NCBI GenBank assembly: GCA_945892755.1
Contig: CAMDDO010000001.1
Span: 62,001-126,000, forward strand
Origin: Rhizobium sp. Q54
GTDB lineage: Bacteria; Pseudomonadota; Alphaproteobacteria; UBA828
DNA: 64,000 bases
Direction of reading: 5' to 3'
The notes under the pieces were generated by a model, which searched no databases, was not told where the DNA came from, and worked only from the letters and a program-made list of their open reading frames with translations. Of this stretch, positions 38,198 through 46,261 are shown in pieces. The number at the start of each line of letters is the position of its first letter. The stretch's first letter is position 1. The position numbers and the translations under genes were made by a program.

Positions 38198-39359
38198 ACG
38201 TCACGTCGAGATCGCCGGCGCAGGTTTCTCCGGCCTCACGATCGCGACCGCGCTCGCGCAACGTGGCTGGTCGGTGCGCGTGCATGAGCGCGCGCCCGAA
38301 GTGCGCGCCTTCGGCGCCGGCATTTGGTTGTGGGACAATGGCATCCGCGTGCTGAACGCGATCGGCGCGGCCGATGAGGCGCTCGACGGTTGCACCGAAG
38401 CCAAGGTCTGGGAAAGCTGGGACCGCACAGGCGACCTGATCGATCGCGTGCAATTCGGCATCGGCGGCGGCTCACGGGTTTTTTGCGTCGTGCGCCAGCA
38501 ATTACTGATGGCGATCCTGCACGCGGCGGAGCGCGCCGGTGTCGAGGTGTGCACCAATTCGGAAGCGGTTGGCGCGACGGCGGACGGCGCGCTCAAGCTC
38601 GCGAGCGGCGAAACGCTCAAGGCCGACCTCGTGATCGGCGCCGATGGTATCCGCTCGAAGGTGCGCGATTCGCTTGGCCTCTTGAAGCGCCGCCATGTTC
38701 ATATCGACGGTGCGATTCGCGTGTTGATCCCGCGCACCGCCGAGGAATACGAAACCGAGGAAGGCCGCAAAATCCGCGAATGGTGGTATGGCTCGCGCCG
38801 CCTGCTCTATACACCCTGCAGCAAGGACGTGGTCTATCTCTGCTTCACCATGATGGCGCGTGACAAGGAGGCGGCCGAGATTCCCTTGCGCAAGGAAGTC
38901 TGGGCCCGGAGCTTTCCCCAACTGAAGCACATGATCGATCGGGTCGGCACCGACGGCCGTTATGATCGCTTCGAGACCTCGAGACTGCATCGCTGGTCGA
39001 AGGGCCGGGTCGCGATCATGGGTGATGCCGCGCATTCCATGTCGCCGGGCCTCGGCCAAGGCGGCGGCTCATCGCTCGTTAGCGCGCTTACCTTGCCGGC
39101 GCTGATTGACGAGATGGGCGCGATCGAGCCCGCGCTTGAGGCCTGGGAAACAGCGCTTCGCCCCTTGGCCGAACACACCCAGCGCTGGTCGAAGATCACC
39201 TGGCCCTTGATTCCCTGGCCGGCCTGGGTTGCGCGGCGCTATTACGCCTTCCCGCTGGCGAAAGGCTGGATCGCCAAGCAGCGCATGCGCCCATCGCTCC
39301 ACGTCGCGAAGGGAACGGAGGGTCACAGGCTCTGGGTGCCAACAAGAGCGGGCGTGTAA
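38190..39359 (+). CDS. FAD-dependent monooxygenase (p-hydroxybenzoate hydroxylase family)
   Basis: The 389-residue group A flavoprotein monooxygenase has the FAD dinucleotide motif IAGAGFSGLTIA at the N terminus, the NADPH/FAD motif GADGIRSKVR near residue 150 and the ribityl motif GRVAIMGDAAHSMSPGLGQG near residue 275. Members hydroxylate aromatic or other activated substrates with NAD(P)H and O2. The first gene to overlap it is the 119-residue unknown. A role in oxidising an amine or aromatic amide linked to the DMFase substrate is possible but not shown. Confidence 0.85.
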   Translation: MAERHVEIAGAGFSGLTIATALAQRGWSVRVHERAPEVRAFGAGIWLWDNGIRVLNAIGAADEALDGCTEAKVWESWDRTGDLIDRVQFGIGGGSRVFCVVRQQLLMAILHAAERAGVEVCTNSEAVGATADGALKLASGETLKADLVIGADGIRSKVRDSLGLLKRRHVHIDGAIRVLIPRTAEEYETEEGRKIREWWYGSRRLLYTPCSKDVVYLCFTMMARDKEAAEIPLRKEVWARSFPQLKHMIDRVGTDGRYDRFETSRLHRWSKGRVAIMGDAAHSMSPGLGQGGGSSLVSALTLPALIDEMGAIEPALEAWETALRPLAEHTQRWSKITWPLIPWPAWVARRYYAFPLAKGWIAKQRMRPSLHVAKGTEGHRLWVPTRAGV

Positions 39360-39371
39360 GCTCGCTTACTT

Positions 39372-39451
39372 CGTCATGCCCGGGCGTAGACCCGGGCATT
39401 CAGTTCTCTTCAAGAAAACCCTGGATTGCCGGGTCAAGCCCGGCAATGACG
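39372..39451. repeat. REP-like palindromic element with CGTCAT/ATGACG ends, copy 1
   Basis: The element of about 80 bases holds two hairpins: TGCCCGGG/CCCGGGCA (39377-39398, loop 6) and ATTGCCGGG/CCCGGCAAT (39425-39447, loop TCAAG). It begins with CGTCAT and ends with ATGACG. Related units occur at 54034-54191 and 57366-57396. Here it lies between convergent genes. Confidence 0.8.
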
Positions 39452-39479
39452 TGAAAAGAGAGTTCGGAGCATCAACCAT

Positions 39480-39929
39480 TCACGCCTTGCGGTGAGTCTT
39501 GGCGAGCGCGATCAGCGGGTGCGTCGGTGACATCTGGAATTTGATCAGCAGCTCGCGCGCCAGCATGTCGCGGTCTTGCTGGTTGTCGGGCAGCTTCAAG
39601 TTCGCCGGCACCTGAACCCAGCCATTGATGTTGCGGTCGAACACCGCCGGCCGCCCCTCCTCATAGCCCATGTGCACGTCTTCGAGCCAATTGAGGTCAG
39701 GCCAGCCCATGATCTCGATGTATTTTTTCAGGAACGGCGTGATGCGCGCATAGTCCGGCACGAGGTTCACGTCATAGCGATAGCCGATGTGCTGGCCGAT
39801 CTCCTTCTCGCGCGCGGTGTCGAGGCCCTTCGACTTCAGGAAATAGTCGACATCGGTCTTTTTCGCGCCTTTGGTTTTAGCCGCGGGCTTCTTCGCGGGC
39901 TTGGCCTTGAGCTTGATGACTTTCGCCAT
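39480..39929 (-). CDS. Small hypothetical protein at the end of the glutamate-synthase-like operon
   Basis: I do not recognise this 149-residue protein. It has a lysine/alanine-rich basic N terminus (about 25 residues) that may be disordered. A compact domain follows with IGQHIGYRYDVNLVPDYARI, then MGWPDLNWLEDVHMGYEEGRPAVF and a final helix with LLIKFQMSPTHPLIAL. It starts nine bases after the FMN-dependent synthase stops, so it is almost certainly co-transcribed with the five upstream genes. The tight link suggests an accessory subunit or assembly factor of the synthase. Confidence 0.7.
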   Translation of the reverse strand: MAKVIKLKAKPAKKPAAKTKGAKKTDVDYFLKSKGLDTAREKEIGQHIGYRYDVNLVPDYARITPFLKKYIEIMGWPDLNWLEDVHMGYEEGRPAVFDRNINGWVQVPANLKLPDNQQDRDMLARELLIKFQMSPTHPLIALAKTHRKA

Positions 39930-39938
39930 GGTCGGCTC

Positions 39939-41333
39939 CTAATAGCGCGTCATGTCGGGGCGGCCGACCGTGTGCTGCGTGCCGGCGAGCGGCACCTGCG
40001 CCATGGCCGAGGCCTCCATGGTGAGGGCCGCCAGATCTTCCGGCTCGAGTGAATGGACGTTGGTCTTGCCGCAGGCGCGCGCCATCATCTGGCACTCGAG
40101 CGTGAGCGTATGCAGGAAGTTGAACACCCGCACCGCCGCTTCATCGGGGTCGAGGCGTTTTCTCAGAAGCGGATCTTGCGTGGTCACGCCAACCGGGCAG
40201 CGACCCGTGTGGCAGTGATAGCAATGGCCGGCCGGCACGCCGACCTCGGCCTCGTAATCGGCCTCGGGAATATCCTTGTTGCAATTGAGCGCGATCAGCG
40301 CGGCATGACCGATCGCGACAGCGTCGGCGCCGAGCGCCAGCGCCTTCGCGACGTCGCCGCCATTCCTGATGCCGCCGGCATAGACCAGCGAGATCGAGCC
40401 TGACGCGCCGAGGTCGTCGAGCGCCTTCCGCGCTTGGCGGATTGCCGCGATTCCGGGCACGCCGGTTTCCTCGGTCGCGATGTGTGGCCCGGCCCCGGTG
40501 CCGCCCTCCATGCCGTCGATATAGATCGAATCAGGCCCGGTCTTGATCGCCATGCGCACGTCGTCGTAAACCCGCGCGGCGCCGAGCTTCAATTGAATCG
40601 GAATTTGGTGATCAGTCGCCTCGCGAATTTCCTGGATCTTGAGCGCGAGATCATCAGGCCCGAGCCAATCGGGATGGCGCGCCGGCGAGCGCTGGTCGAT
40701 ACCGGCCGGCAGCGAGCGCATCTCGGCCACCTGATCGGTCACCTTCTGGCCCATCAAATGGCCGCCGAGCCCGACCTTGCAGCCCTGGCCGATGAAGAAC
40801 TCGCAGGCATCCGCCAGGCGCAAATGGTTTGGGTTGAAGCCATAGCGCGATTGAATGCACTGATAGAACCATTTCGACGAATAGCGCCGCTCATCCGGGA
40901 TCATGCCGCCTTCGCCCGAGCAGGTCGCGGTGCCGGCCATGGTGGCGCCACGCGCCAACGCCATTTTTGCTTCATATGAGAGCGCGCCGAAACTCATGCC
41001 CGTGATGTAAACCGGAATGTCGAGCACGAGCGGGCGCTTGGCCTTTGGCCCGATCACCGTCGTGGTTTCGCACTTCTCGCGATAACCTTCGATCACGAAG
41101 CGGGTCAGCGTGCCGGGCAAGAAGGTCAGATCATCCCATGTCGGGGTCTTCTTGAAGATCGAGAAGCCGCGCATGCGATAGCGGCCGAGCTCAGCCTTGA
41201 TGTGGATGTCGTCCATCACCTCAGGCGTGAAGATGCGGCTATGCCCGAGCAGAGATTTATTGCGCTCTGGCTTCGCGCTGCGTTTGACGGTTTTTTTCGT
41301 CCGCGCCTCGAGCGCGCGTCTTTTGGTTGCCAT
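39939..41333 (-). CDS. glxD: FMN-binding glutamate synthase-family subunit (GlxD / N-methylglutamate synthase MgsC-like)
   Basis: The 464-residue protein is the FMN/Fe-S barrel part of glutamate synthase as a free-standing subunit. ITGMSFGALSYEAK, SGEGGMIPDE, then IYIDGMEGGTGAGP and YAGGIRNGGDVAKALALGAD are FMN-site motifs of GltB. The cysteines CYHCHTGRCPVG fit the [3Fe-4S] centre. Together with the next two genes upstream it makes up a split glutamate synthase, as in rhizobial glxBCD or methylotroph mgsABC. The basic first 30 residues may be disordered. The product may be glutamate or N-methylglutamate; sequence alone does not decide. Confidence 0.85.
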   Translation of the reverse strand: MATKRRALEARTKKTVKRSAKPERNKSLLGHSRIFTPEVMDDIHIKAELGRYRMRGFSIFKKTPTWDDLTFLPGTLTRFVIEGYREKCETTTVIGPKAKRPLVLDIPVYITGMSFGALSYEAKMALARGATMAGTATCSGEGGMIPDERRYSSKWFYQCIQSRYGFNPNHLRLADACEFFIGQGCKVGLGGHLMGQKVTDQVAEMRSLPAGIDQRSPARHPDWLGPDDLALKIQEIREATDHQIPIQLKLGAARVYDDVRMAIKTGPDSIYIDGMEGGTGAGPHIATEETGVPGIAAIRQARKALDDLGASGSISLVYAGGIRNGGDVAKALALGADAVAIGHAALIALNCNKDIPEADYEAEVGVPAGHCYHCHTGRCPVGVTTQDPLLRKRLDPDEAAVRVFNFLHTLTLECQMMARACGKTNVHSLEPEDLAALTMEASAMAQVPLAGTQHTVGRPDMTRY

Positions 41334-41371
41334 GGCTAACTCCTTCGCGGGCGAACGCGCCCGAAAGCGGT

Positions 41372-42211
41372 CTACAACGCGATCTTCTTCTCGGTCGGCT
41401 CGAGCGTGTCGTAATTCCAGAGCTGCCGGCCGGCGACGATCTTTTTCAAATTCTCCGCGCCATTCGGGGCCTTTAGGCCATAGGTGCCGAGCTTGCGCTT
41501 GAGCCAGGCGATCTCGGTCTCGTTAAGTTCGCCCGGCACCGCATCGACGCCGAGCGAGCCGATCTTGCCGCCGACATAAATCGTGCCGTCATACATCGAA
41601 TCGCCGAGATTCTTGCCGGTATCGCCGAGGATGATCATGCGGCCGCGCTGCATCATGAAGCCGCAGAACGAGCCCGCCCGGCCGCCGATGATGATGGTGC
41701 CGCCCTTCTGGTCGATGCCGACACGCGCGCCGACATCGCCCTTGCAGACGAGATCGCCGCCACGGATCGCGGCGCCAAAGGTCGAGCCGGCGTTCTTTTC
41801 TATCAACACCACGCCAGCCATCATGTTTTCGGCGCAAGACCAGCCGACCCGGCCCGTGATGTGCACCATCGGCCCGTCGAGCAGGCCGCAACCGAAATAG
41901 CCGAGACTGCCCTCGAAATCGAGCTTGAGCCGGTTCAGCAGCCCAACGCCGATGCCGTGCTTGGCCATGGGGTTCTGCACGACGATATGGCCATAGCCCT
42001 CGGCCATCAGCGCGCGAATGCGCGCATTGATCGCTTGCGCGGTCATGGCCGCCGCATCGAACGCGGCGCGGCGCTTCAAATCGACGACCACCGCATCGGC
42101 ATAGACGAAGTTCTCGCCCTGCGCGGCGGAAAAAAAAGTCTGTTGCGTGCGACCGCGCAGCGATTCTTGATGTTCGGCGCCGGCGAGCGCCTTTACCTCT
42201 AGCTTTGCCAT
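41372..42211 (-). CDS. glxC: GXGXG-domain subunit of split glutamate synthase (GlxC / MgsB-like)
   Basis: This 279-residue protein is the beta-helix GXGXG domain of GltB in free form. The repeating glycines are visible in AAIRGGDLVCKGDVGARVG, IIIGGRAGSFCG and MIILGDTGKNLGDSMYDG. The domain links the amidotransferase and synthase sites structurally. The start overlaps the preceding amidotransferase gene by 13 bases. In S. meliloti glxBCD and in N-methylglutamate synthase the same three-chain split is found. Confidence 0.85.
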   Translation of the reverse strand: MAKLEVKALAGAEHQESLRGRTQQTFFSAAQGENFVYADAVVVDLKRRAAFDAAAMTAQAINARIRALMAEGYGHIVVQNPMAKHGIGVGLLNRLKLDFEGSLGYFGCGLLDGPMVHITGRVGWSCAENMMAGVVLIEKNAGSTFGAAIRGGDLVCKGDVGARVGIDQKGGTIIIGGRAGSFCGFMMQRGRMIILGDTGKNLGDSMYDGTIYVGGKIGSLGVDAVPGELNETEIAWLKRKLGTYGLKAPNGAENLKKIVAGRQLWNYDTLEPTEKKIAL

Positions 42212-43155
42212 ACGCGGACCTCGCCGTCATAGGGATCCCAGGTGTCGATTTCCTTCGGGAAGATGCTGCGAATCGCCACTTCCTCGGAGGCGAGCGCGAC
42301 CATGTCGTCGCTCTCGAACAAAACCATCGGCTTCGCCGCCATGGTGTCCTTCGCCATGCCGAGCTGGTCGGAGGTCGCCACCAAATAGGTGAACACGCCA
42401 TCGAGCTCGGCGACGGAGGCCGTCATCGCGTCTTTCAACTTGGCGCCCTGGTGCATGCGATCGGCCAAATAAACCGCGATCAATTCCGAATCGCAGTTCG
42501 AGACGAAGCGGTGGCCGCGATGCTCAAGCTCGCGACGGAATTTCCAATAATTGGTCAGCTGGCCGTTGTGCACGACCGAGACATCCATGAACGGATAGGC
42601 CCAATAGGGATGGGCCGAGCGGATATCGACATCCGATTCGGTCGCCATGCGGGTGTGGCCAATCGCGTGCGTGCCTTTGAACTGGCTGAGCTTGTATTCG
42701 CCCGAAACACGTTCGGCATCGCCCAAATCCTTGATCAACTCGAGCGCATGGCCGAGCGAGAGGATTTCAGCGCCTTCGATGTCCTCGATATAGTCGGCGA
42801 ACTTCTTATAGGCATCGTGCGAATTCATCGTGCCCGGCTTGAAGCGAAGCTGATAGCGGAAGGCGTATTCGGTGGCGGGCTCATGCGCCACGATCTCGCC
42901 GCCAAATTGCGCGATGCGCTTGTCGACCTCGGCGCGCCGCTCGACGACCTGGCGGTGGATCTCGAAGCCTTTGCTCATGTCTTCCTGTTCGGCGACCTTG
43001 AAGCGCATGACGAAATCGCCGTCGCTTGGCGTGCCATAAAGCGCGAAGCCGGTCGAATCCGGGCCTCGGTGTTTGAGCGCGCGTAGCATCGAGGTCATCT
43101 CGAAGCCAACATCGGCGCGCGCGCCGCGATGAATAACGCCTGCTATGCCACACAT
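42199..43155 (-). CDS. glxB: Class II glutamine amidotransferase subunit (GlxB / MgsA-like)
   Basis: The 318-residue Ntn hydrolase begins MCGIAGV, so Cys2 becomes the N-terminal nucleophile after methionine removal. RALKHRGPDSTGFA, IGHTRMATESDVDI and SVVHNGQLTNYW are the further amidotransferase motifs. It would release ammonia (or accept a gamma-glutamylamide) for the synthase barrel. The start at 43155 is fixed by the catalytic cysteine; the open frame upstream runs into the ligase gene. Four co-directional genes surround it. Confidence 0.88.
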   Translation of the reverse strand: MCGIAGVIHRGARADVGFEMTSMLRALKHRGPDSTGFALYGTPSDGDFVMRFKVAEQEDMSKGFEIHRQVVERRAEVDKRIAQFGGEIVAHEPATEYAFRYQLRFKPGTMNSHDAYKKFADYIEDIEGAEILSLGHALELIKDLGDAERVSGEYKLSQFKGTHAIGHTRMATESDVDIRSAHPYWAYPFMDVSVVHNGQLTNYWKFRRELEHRGHRFVSNCDSELIAVYLADRMHQGAKLKDAMTASVAELDGVFTYLVATSDQLGMAKDTMAAKPMVLFESDDMVALASEEVAIRSIFPKEIDTWDPYDGEVRVWQS

Positions 43156-43186
43156 GGTCTGTAACTCCGCGAAGCGCCCGCCACGA

Positions 43187-44653
43187 TCACGGCAGGCAAT
43201 CGAGATAGGTGTTGAGATCCCATTCGGTGACGGTTGAGAGGAACTTCTCCCACTCGTCGCGTTTGTAATGCATATAGACCCGAAACATTTCATCCGGCAT
43301 GGCGCGTTTGATCACCTCATCACGCTCCAGCGCAGCGAGCGAATCGCCAAGCGACATCGGCAACTTCTTGACCTGCTTGCCGGCCTCCATCGCTTGATAG
43401 ATGTTGCGCTCCTCCGGCTCGCCCGGATCGATTGCGTTATCGATGCCATCGTCGAACGCCATGAGAATCGCGCTCGCCATCAAATAAGGATTCACCATCG
43501 AATCGACCGCGCGATACTCGAAGCGCCCGGGCGCCGATATGCGCAATCCGCAGGTGCGGTTCTGATAGCCCCAATCGGCGAAGATCGGCGCCCAGAAGCC
43601 GGCATCCCACAAGCGCCGATAGGAATTCGCGGTCGAGCAGCCGATCGCGGTCAAGGCCGGCAAATGCTTGATGATGCCGCCGATCGACATCAGGCCATAT
43701 TTGCCCGGCTTATTGCTGCCCTTGGTGTCGGGCATGAAGGTATTGTCGCCGCCCTTGGCGTATTGAAAGACGCTCGGCAATCCAGGCAGCGTGCTATGGC
43801 CGAGATTGTTGAGTTTGTCCGCGCCGCCTTTCCAGAGCGAAATATTGTGGTGGCAGCCATTGGCCGAAACGCCCATGAAGGGCTTGGTCATGAAGCACGC
43901 GATCAAATTGTTCTCGCGCGCGACCTGGGCGCAGATTTGCCGATAGGTGGTGAGCCGGTCGGCGGTCCTGAGCGCGTCGTCGAACATGAAATTGAGCTCG
44001 AGCTGGCCCGGCGCGTCTTCATGGTCGCCCTGAATCATGTCGAGACCCATGGCGCGCGAATAATCGATGACCTTCAAGAAGATCGGCCGGAGCGCCTCGA
44101 ACTGATCGATGTGATAGCAATTCGGCTTGGTCATGCCGCCAGCCATTTGACCATCGGGGCCGCGCTTCAGCCACATCATCTCGGGCTCGCAGCCATGACG
44201 CATTTGCAGCCCGTGCTTCTTTTGGAAGGCGTCGTGGTGCAGGCGCAAATTGCCGCGGCAATCCGAGGTCAGATGGCCGCCCGGATTGACCTTTTCCTCG
44301 CGATTGCGGAAGCAGGTGCAGAAAACGCGCGCGACCCGTTTGTCCCACGGCAATTGCACGAAGGTGTCAGGGTCGGGCAAGCCGATCAGCTCGGACGCCT
44401 CGGGGCCGTAGCCGATATAATTCTTGTGGCGATCGACATAGAGGTTCGCGGTCGAGCCATAGACCAGCTGAAAGCCGCGCTCGGCGATCGCTTCCCAATG
44501 GTCCGCCGGTATGCCCTTGCCGACGATGCGGCCGGTGACCGAGACGAACTGATAATAGATGTAGGTGACGCCAAGCTCGTCGATCTTGGCTCGAACCTGT
44601 TTGATTTCCTCGGCGCGTCCTGGCCGCGCGACATGGGCCTCAAGATCAGTCAT
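43187..44653 (-). CDS. Glutamine synthetase-family ligase (possible gamma-glutamylamide synthetase)
   Basis: The 488-residue protein has the glutamine synthetase catalytic barrel: GCEPEMMW metal glutamates, the QGDHEDAPGQLELNF motif, the histidine of NGCHHNISLW and RFEYRAVDSMVNPYL. Its N-terminal domain differs from housekeeping GlnA. I see no clear adenylylation-site tyrosine motif. With the split synthase downstream it could make glutamine for that enzyme or ligate methylamine to glutamate as GmaS does. Typical GmaS and GlnT have another N terminus, so the specificity is open. The ATG at 44653 has GGGGGA at the right distance, unlike the GTG at 44668. Confidence 0.82.
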   Translation of the reverse strand: MTDLEAHVARPGRAEEIKQVRAKIDELGVTYIYYQFVSVTGRIVGKGIPADHWEAIAERGFQLVYGSTANLYVDRHKNYIGYGPEASELIGLPDPDTFVQLPWDKRVARVFCTCFRNREEKVNPGGHLTSDCRGNLRLHHDAFQKKHGLQMRHGCEPEMMWLKRGPDGQMAGGMTKPNCYHIDQFEALRPIFLKVIDYSRAMGLDMIQGDHEDAPGQLELNFMFDDALRTADRLTTYRQICAQVARENNLIACFMTKPFMGVSANGCHHNISLWKGGADKLNNLGHSTLPGLPSVFQYAKGGDNTFMPDTKGSNKPGKYGLMSIGGIIKHLPALTAIGCSTANSYRRLWDAGFWAPIFADWGYQNRTCGLRISAPGRFEYRAVDSMVNPYLMASAILMAFDDGIDNAIDPGEPEERNIYQAMEAGKQVKKLPMSLGDSLAALERDEVIKRAMPDEMFRVYMHYKRDEWEKFLSTVTEWDLNTYLDCLP

Positions 44654-44734
44654 CCCGTCATCCCCCACGATTGATTCTTAGACCGCCGCGTCATGGCGCG
44701 ACGCTTTGCACGCCGTCGCGCTAGCGGCCTCTGC

Positions 44735-46078
44735 TCAACTCCATGGGAACGGGCTGTTCGAGACCGGGTGGAGCCGACCCGCCGCGAAACGCGACTGCCG
44801 AAACGGCTCCATGAGCCCGCTCTTTTCGCCCAGAATTTCCTCGGCGGCGAGCTTGCCGACCGCCATCATCTTGTAGCCGTGGTTGGAGTCCGCGATGACG
44901 TAGCAATTCTCGCGGAACACGTCGAACACCGGGAAGCTGTCGGGCGTGAACGCGCCAATGCCGCCCGAAGGCTCCATGCGATATTTGCCCGACTGGCCTT
45001 CATAGCGCTTCTGGCAGAAGGCGAGCGCGGAGCACCACATATCGGCGAATTTCTCGTCGACCACGAATTCGGGCGAGTCGACGCCATAGGGATCGATTGC
45101 GACCTGATCGGCCGGCCGCTCGACCTTCCAAGGCGAGGCCCCGCCCTGAATGCCGTTGAAGTTGAAATCGGGCTTATAGTAGATGCCCCAAAGCTTATCC
45201 GTGATCAGCCGCCCATCCAGATCGGAATGGAGCGGCGCGTCGGTATCGACGTGCATCACGGGCGGCATGGCGCCATCATTGGTCAGACCATATTGGGGCT
45301 CGACGCCAAGAGTGCCCTCTTCCAGGCACCAGAAGGTCCACATCGGTACGTCACGGTGAACCTTTCCGTCGCGGCCCTTCACCTCGATCGCATCGGGCAG
45401 GTCGAGCATCTTCCAAATGCGGGGGATCCAAGGCCCGGCGCCGACCACGACATGATCGGTCCGGATCGTTCCGCCGCTGGTCTCGACCGCGGTGATCGCG
45501 CCGGAATTGCTGCCGCTCTTGAAGCCGGTCACCTCGACCCCGGTGAGGATGCGAACGCCCGCCGCTTCGGCCTTGTCGGCCAAGCGATAGATCGAGGCGC
45601 GGTTATTGGCGTAGCCGCCCTTCTTCTCGTGCAGGACCGAGGTGATGCCCTTGGCCTGCCAATCGCTGAAGATGCCCTTCATGTAGGACGTGCACGCCGC
45701 TTCGCCCTCGATGAAGCTCGAGGTATAGCCGATATCCCGCTGTTCCCGGGCGATCTGGGCCACGTTCTCGTGCATGCTCTCGGGGCTGATCTGCATGTAG
45801 CCGACCGGGTGATAGCTATAGCCCTTGGCGTCGCTTTCCCATTCCGCGACGCATTCGGCCATCAGCGCACGCATGGCGGGCTGAAAATAGTTGTTGCGGA
45901 TCACGCCGCAGGCGATGCCGGACGCGCCTGAGGCGATGCCGCCCTTGTCGAGCACGACGATGTCCTGACCGGCGGTCTTGCCCTTGGCCTTGAGCTTGAG
46001 TGCGAGGTGATAGGCGGTGCTCAAGCCGTGAATGCCGGCGCCGATCACGACATATTTCGCTTGCGTGGGAAACGCCAT
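44735..46078 (-). CDS. DAO-family FAD oxidoreductase (sarcosine oxidase beta / NMG dehydrogenase-like)
   Basis: The 447-residue flavoenzyme has the N-terminal dinucleotide motif VIGAGIHGLSTAYHL and the DAO fold with GGIGAFTPDSFPVFD and NHGYKMMAVGKLAAEEIL near the C terminus. It resembles single-chain or beta-type sarcosine oxidases, which demethylate N-methyl amino acids. In the N-methylglutamate pathway a related four-subunit dehydrogenase oxidises N-methylglutamate; the other subunits are absent here. It is first gene of the reverse operon, divergent from a GntR regulator. The ATG at 46078 has GGAAG close by; 46093 is the alternative. Confidence 0.83.
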   Translation of the reverse strand: MAFPTQAKYVVIGAGIHGLSTAYHLALKLKAKGKTAGQDIVVLDKGGIASGASGIACGVIRNNYFQPAMRALMAECVAEWESDAKGYSYHPVGYMQISPESMHENVAQIAREQRDIGYTSSFIEGEAACTSYMKGIFSDWQAKGITSVLHEKKGGYANNRASIYRLADKAEAAGVRILTGVEVTGFKSGSNSGAITAVETSGGTIRTDHVVVGAGPWIPRIWKMLDLPDAIEVKGRDGKVHRDVPMWTFWCLEEGTLGVEPQYGLTNDGAMPPVMHVDTDAPLHSDLDGRLITDKLWGIYYKPDFNFNGIQGGASPWKVERPADQVAIDPYGVDSPEFVVDEKFADMWCSALAFCQKRYEGQSGKYRMEPSGGIGAFTPDSFPVFDVFRENCYVIADSNHGYKMMAVGKLAAEEILGEKSGLMEPFRQSRFAAGRLHPVSNSPFPWS

Positions 46079-46163
46079 CTTCCGACCCGCCATCTGGCTC
46101 GTGGCGCCAAGACCGGCGCCTGATGAACGCAATAATAGGGTGAACCGCCCGAAATATGTCAAG

Positions 46164-46181
46164 CCAATTTGCGCCAATTGG
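46164..46181. promoter_or_regulatory. Inverted repeat CCAATT-N6-AATTGG in the divergent DAO/GntR promoter
   Basis: A perfect hexamer dyad lies in the 183-base gap between the flavoenzyme operon and the GntR gene. Such a site, midway between divergent genes next to a regulator, is a natural operator candidate. It does not match the TNGTNNNACNA type consensus of FadR-like proteins, so the assignment rests on symmetry and position alone. Confidence 0.4.
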
Positions 46182-46261
46182 TTCCGTGCGGTGTAATTTT
46201 CTGGCATTCTGCGTCGCAATGAATCAGAATGGCTAGTCCAATGTCAGGAAGGCGTCGCCCC

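Noticed and set aside
43187-44653. Firm assignment of the ligase as gamma-glutamylmethylamide synthetase (GmaS)
   Set aside because: The catalytic domain fits the superfamily, but the N-terminal domain does not look like known GmaS or GlnT; only a general call is supported.
43268-45931. Long plus-strand frames opposite the ligase and the DAO oxidoreductase
   Set aside because: The minus-strand frames hold glutamine synthetase and flavoenzyme motifs; the plus-strand ones are shadows.
46205-46221. Possible sigma-54 promoter (TGGCA...TCGC) before the GntR gene
   Set aside because: The distance between the GG and GC elements is one base too long and the TTGC box is imperfect.
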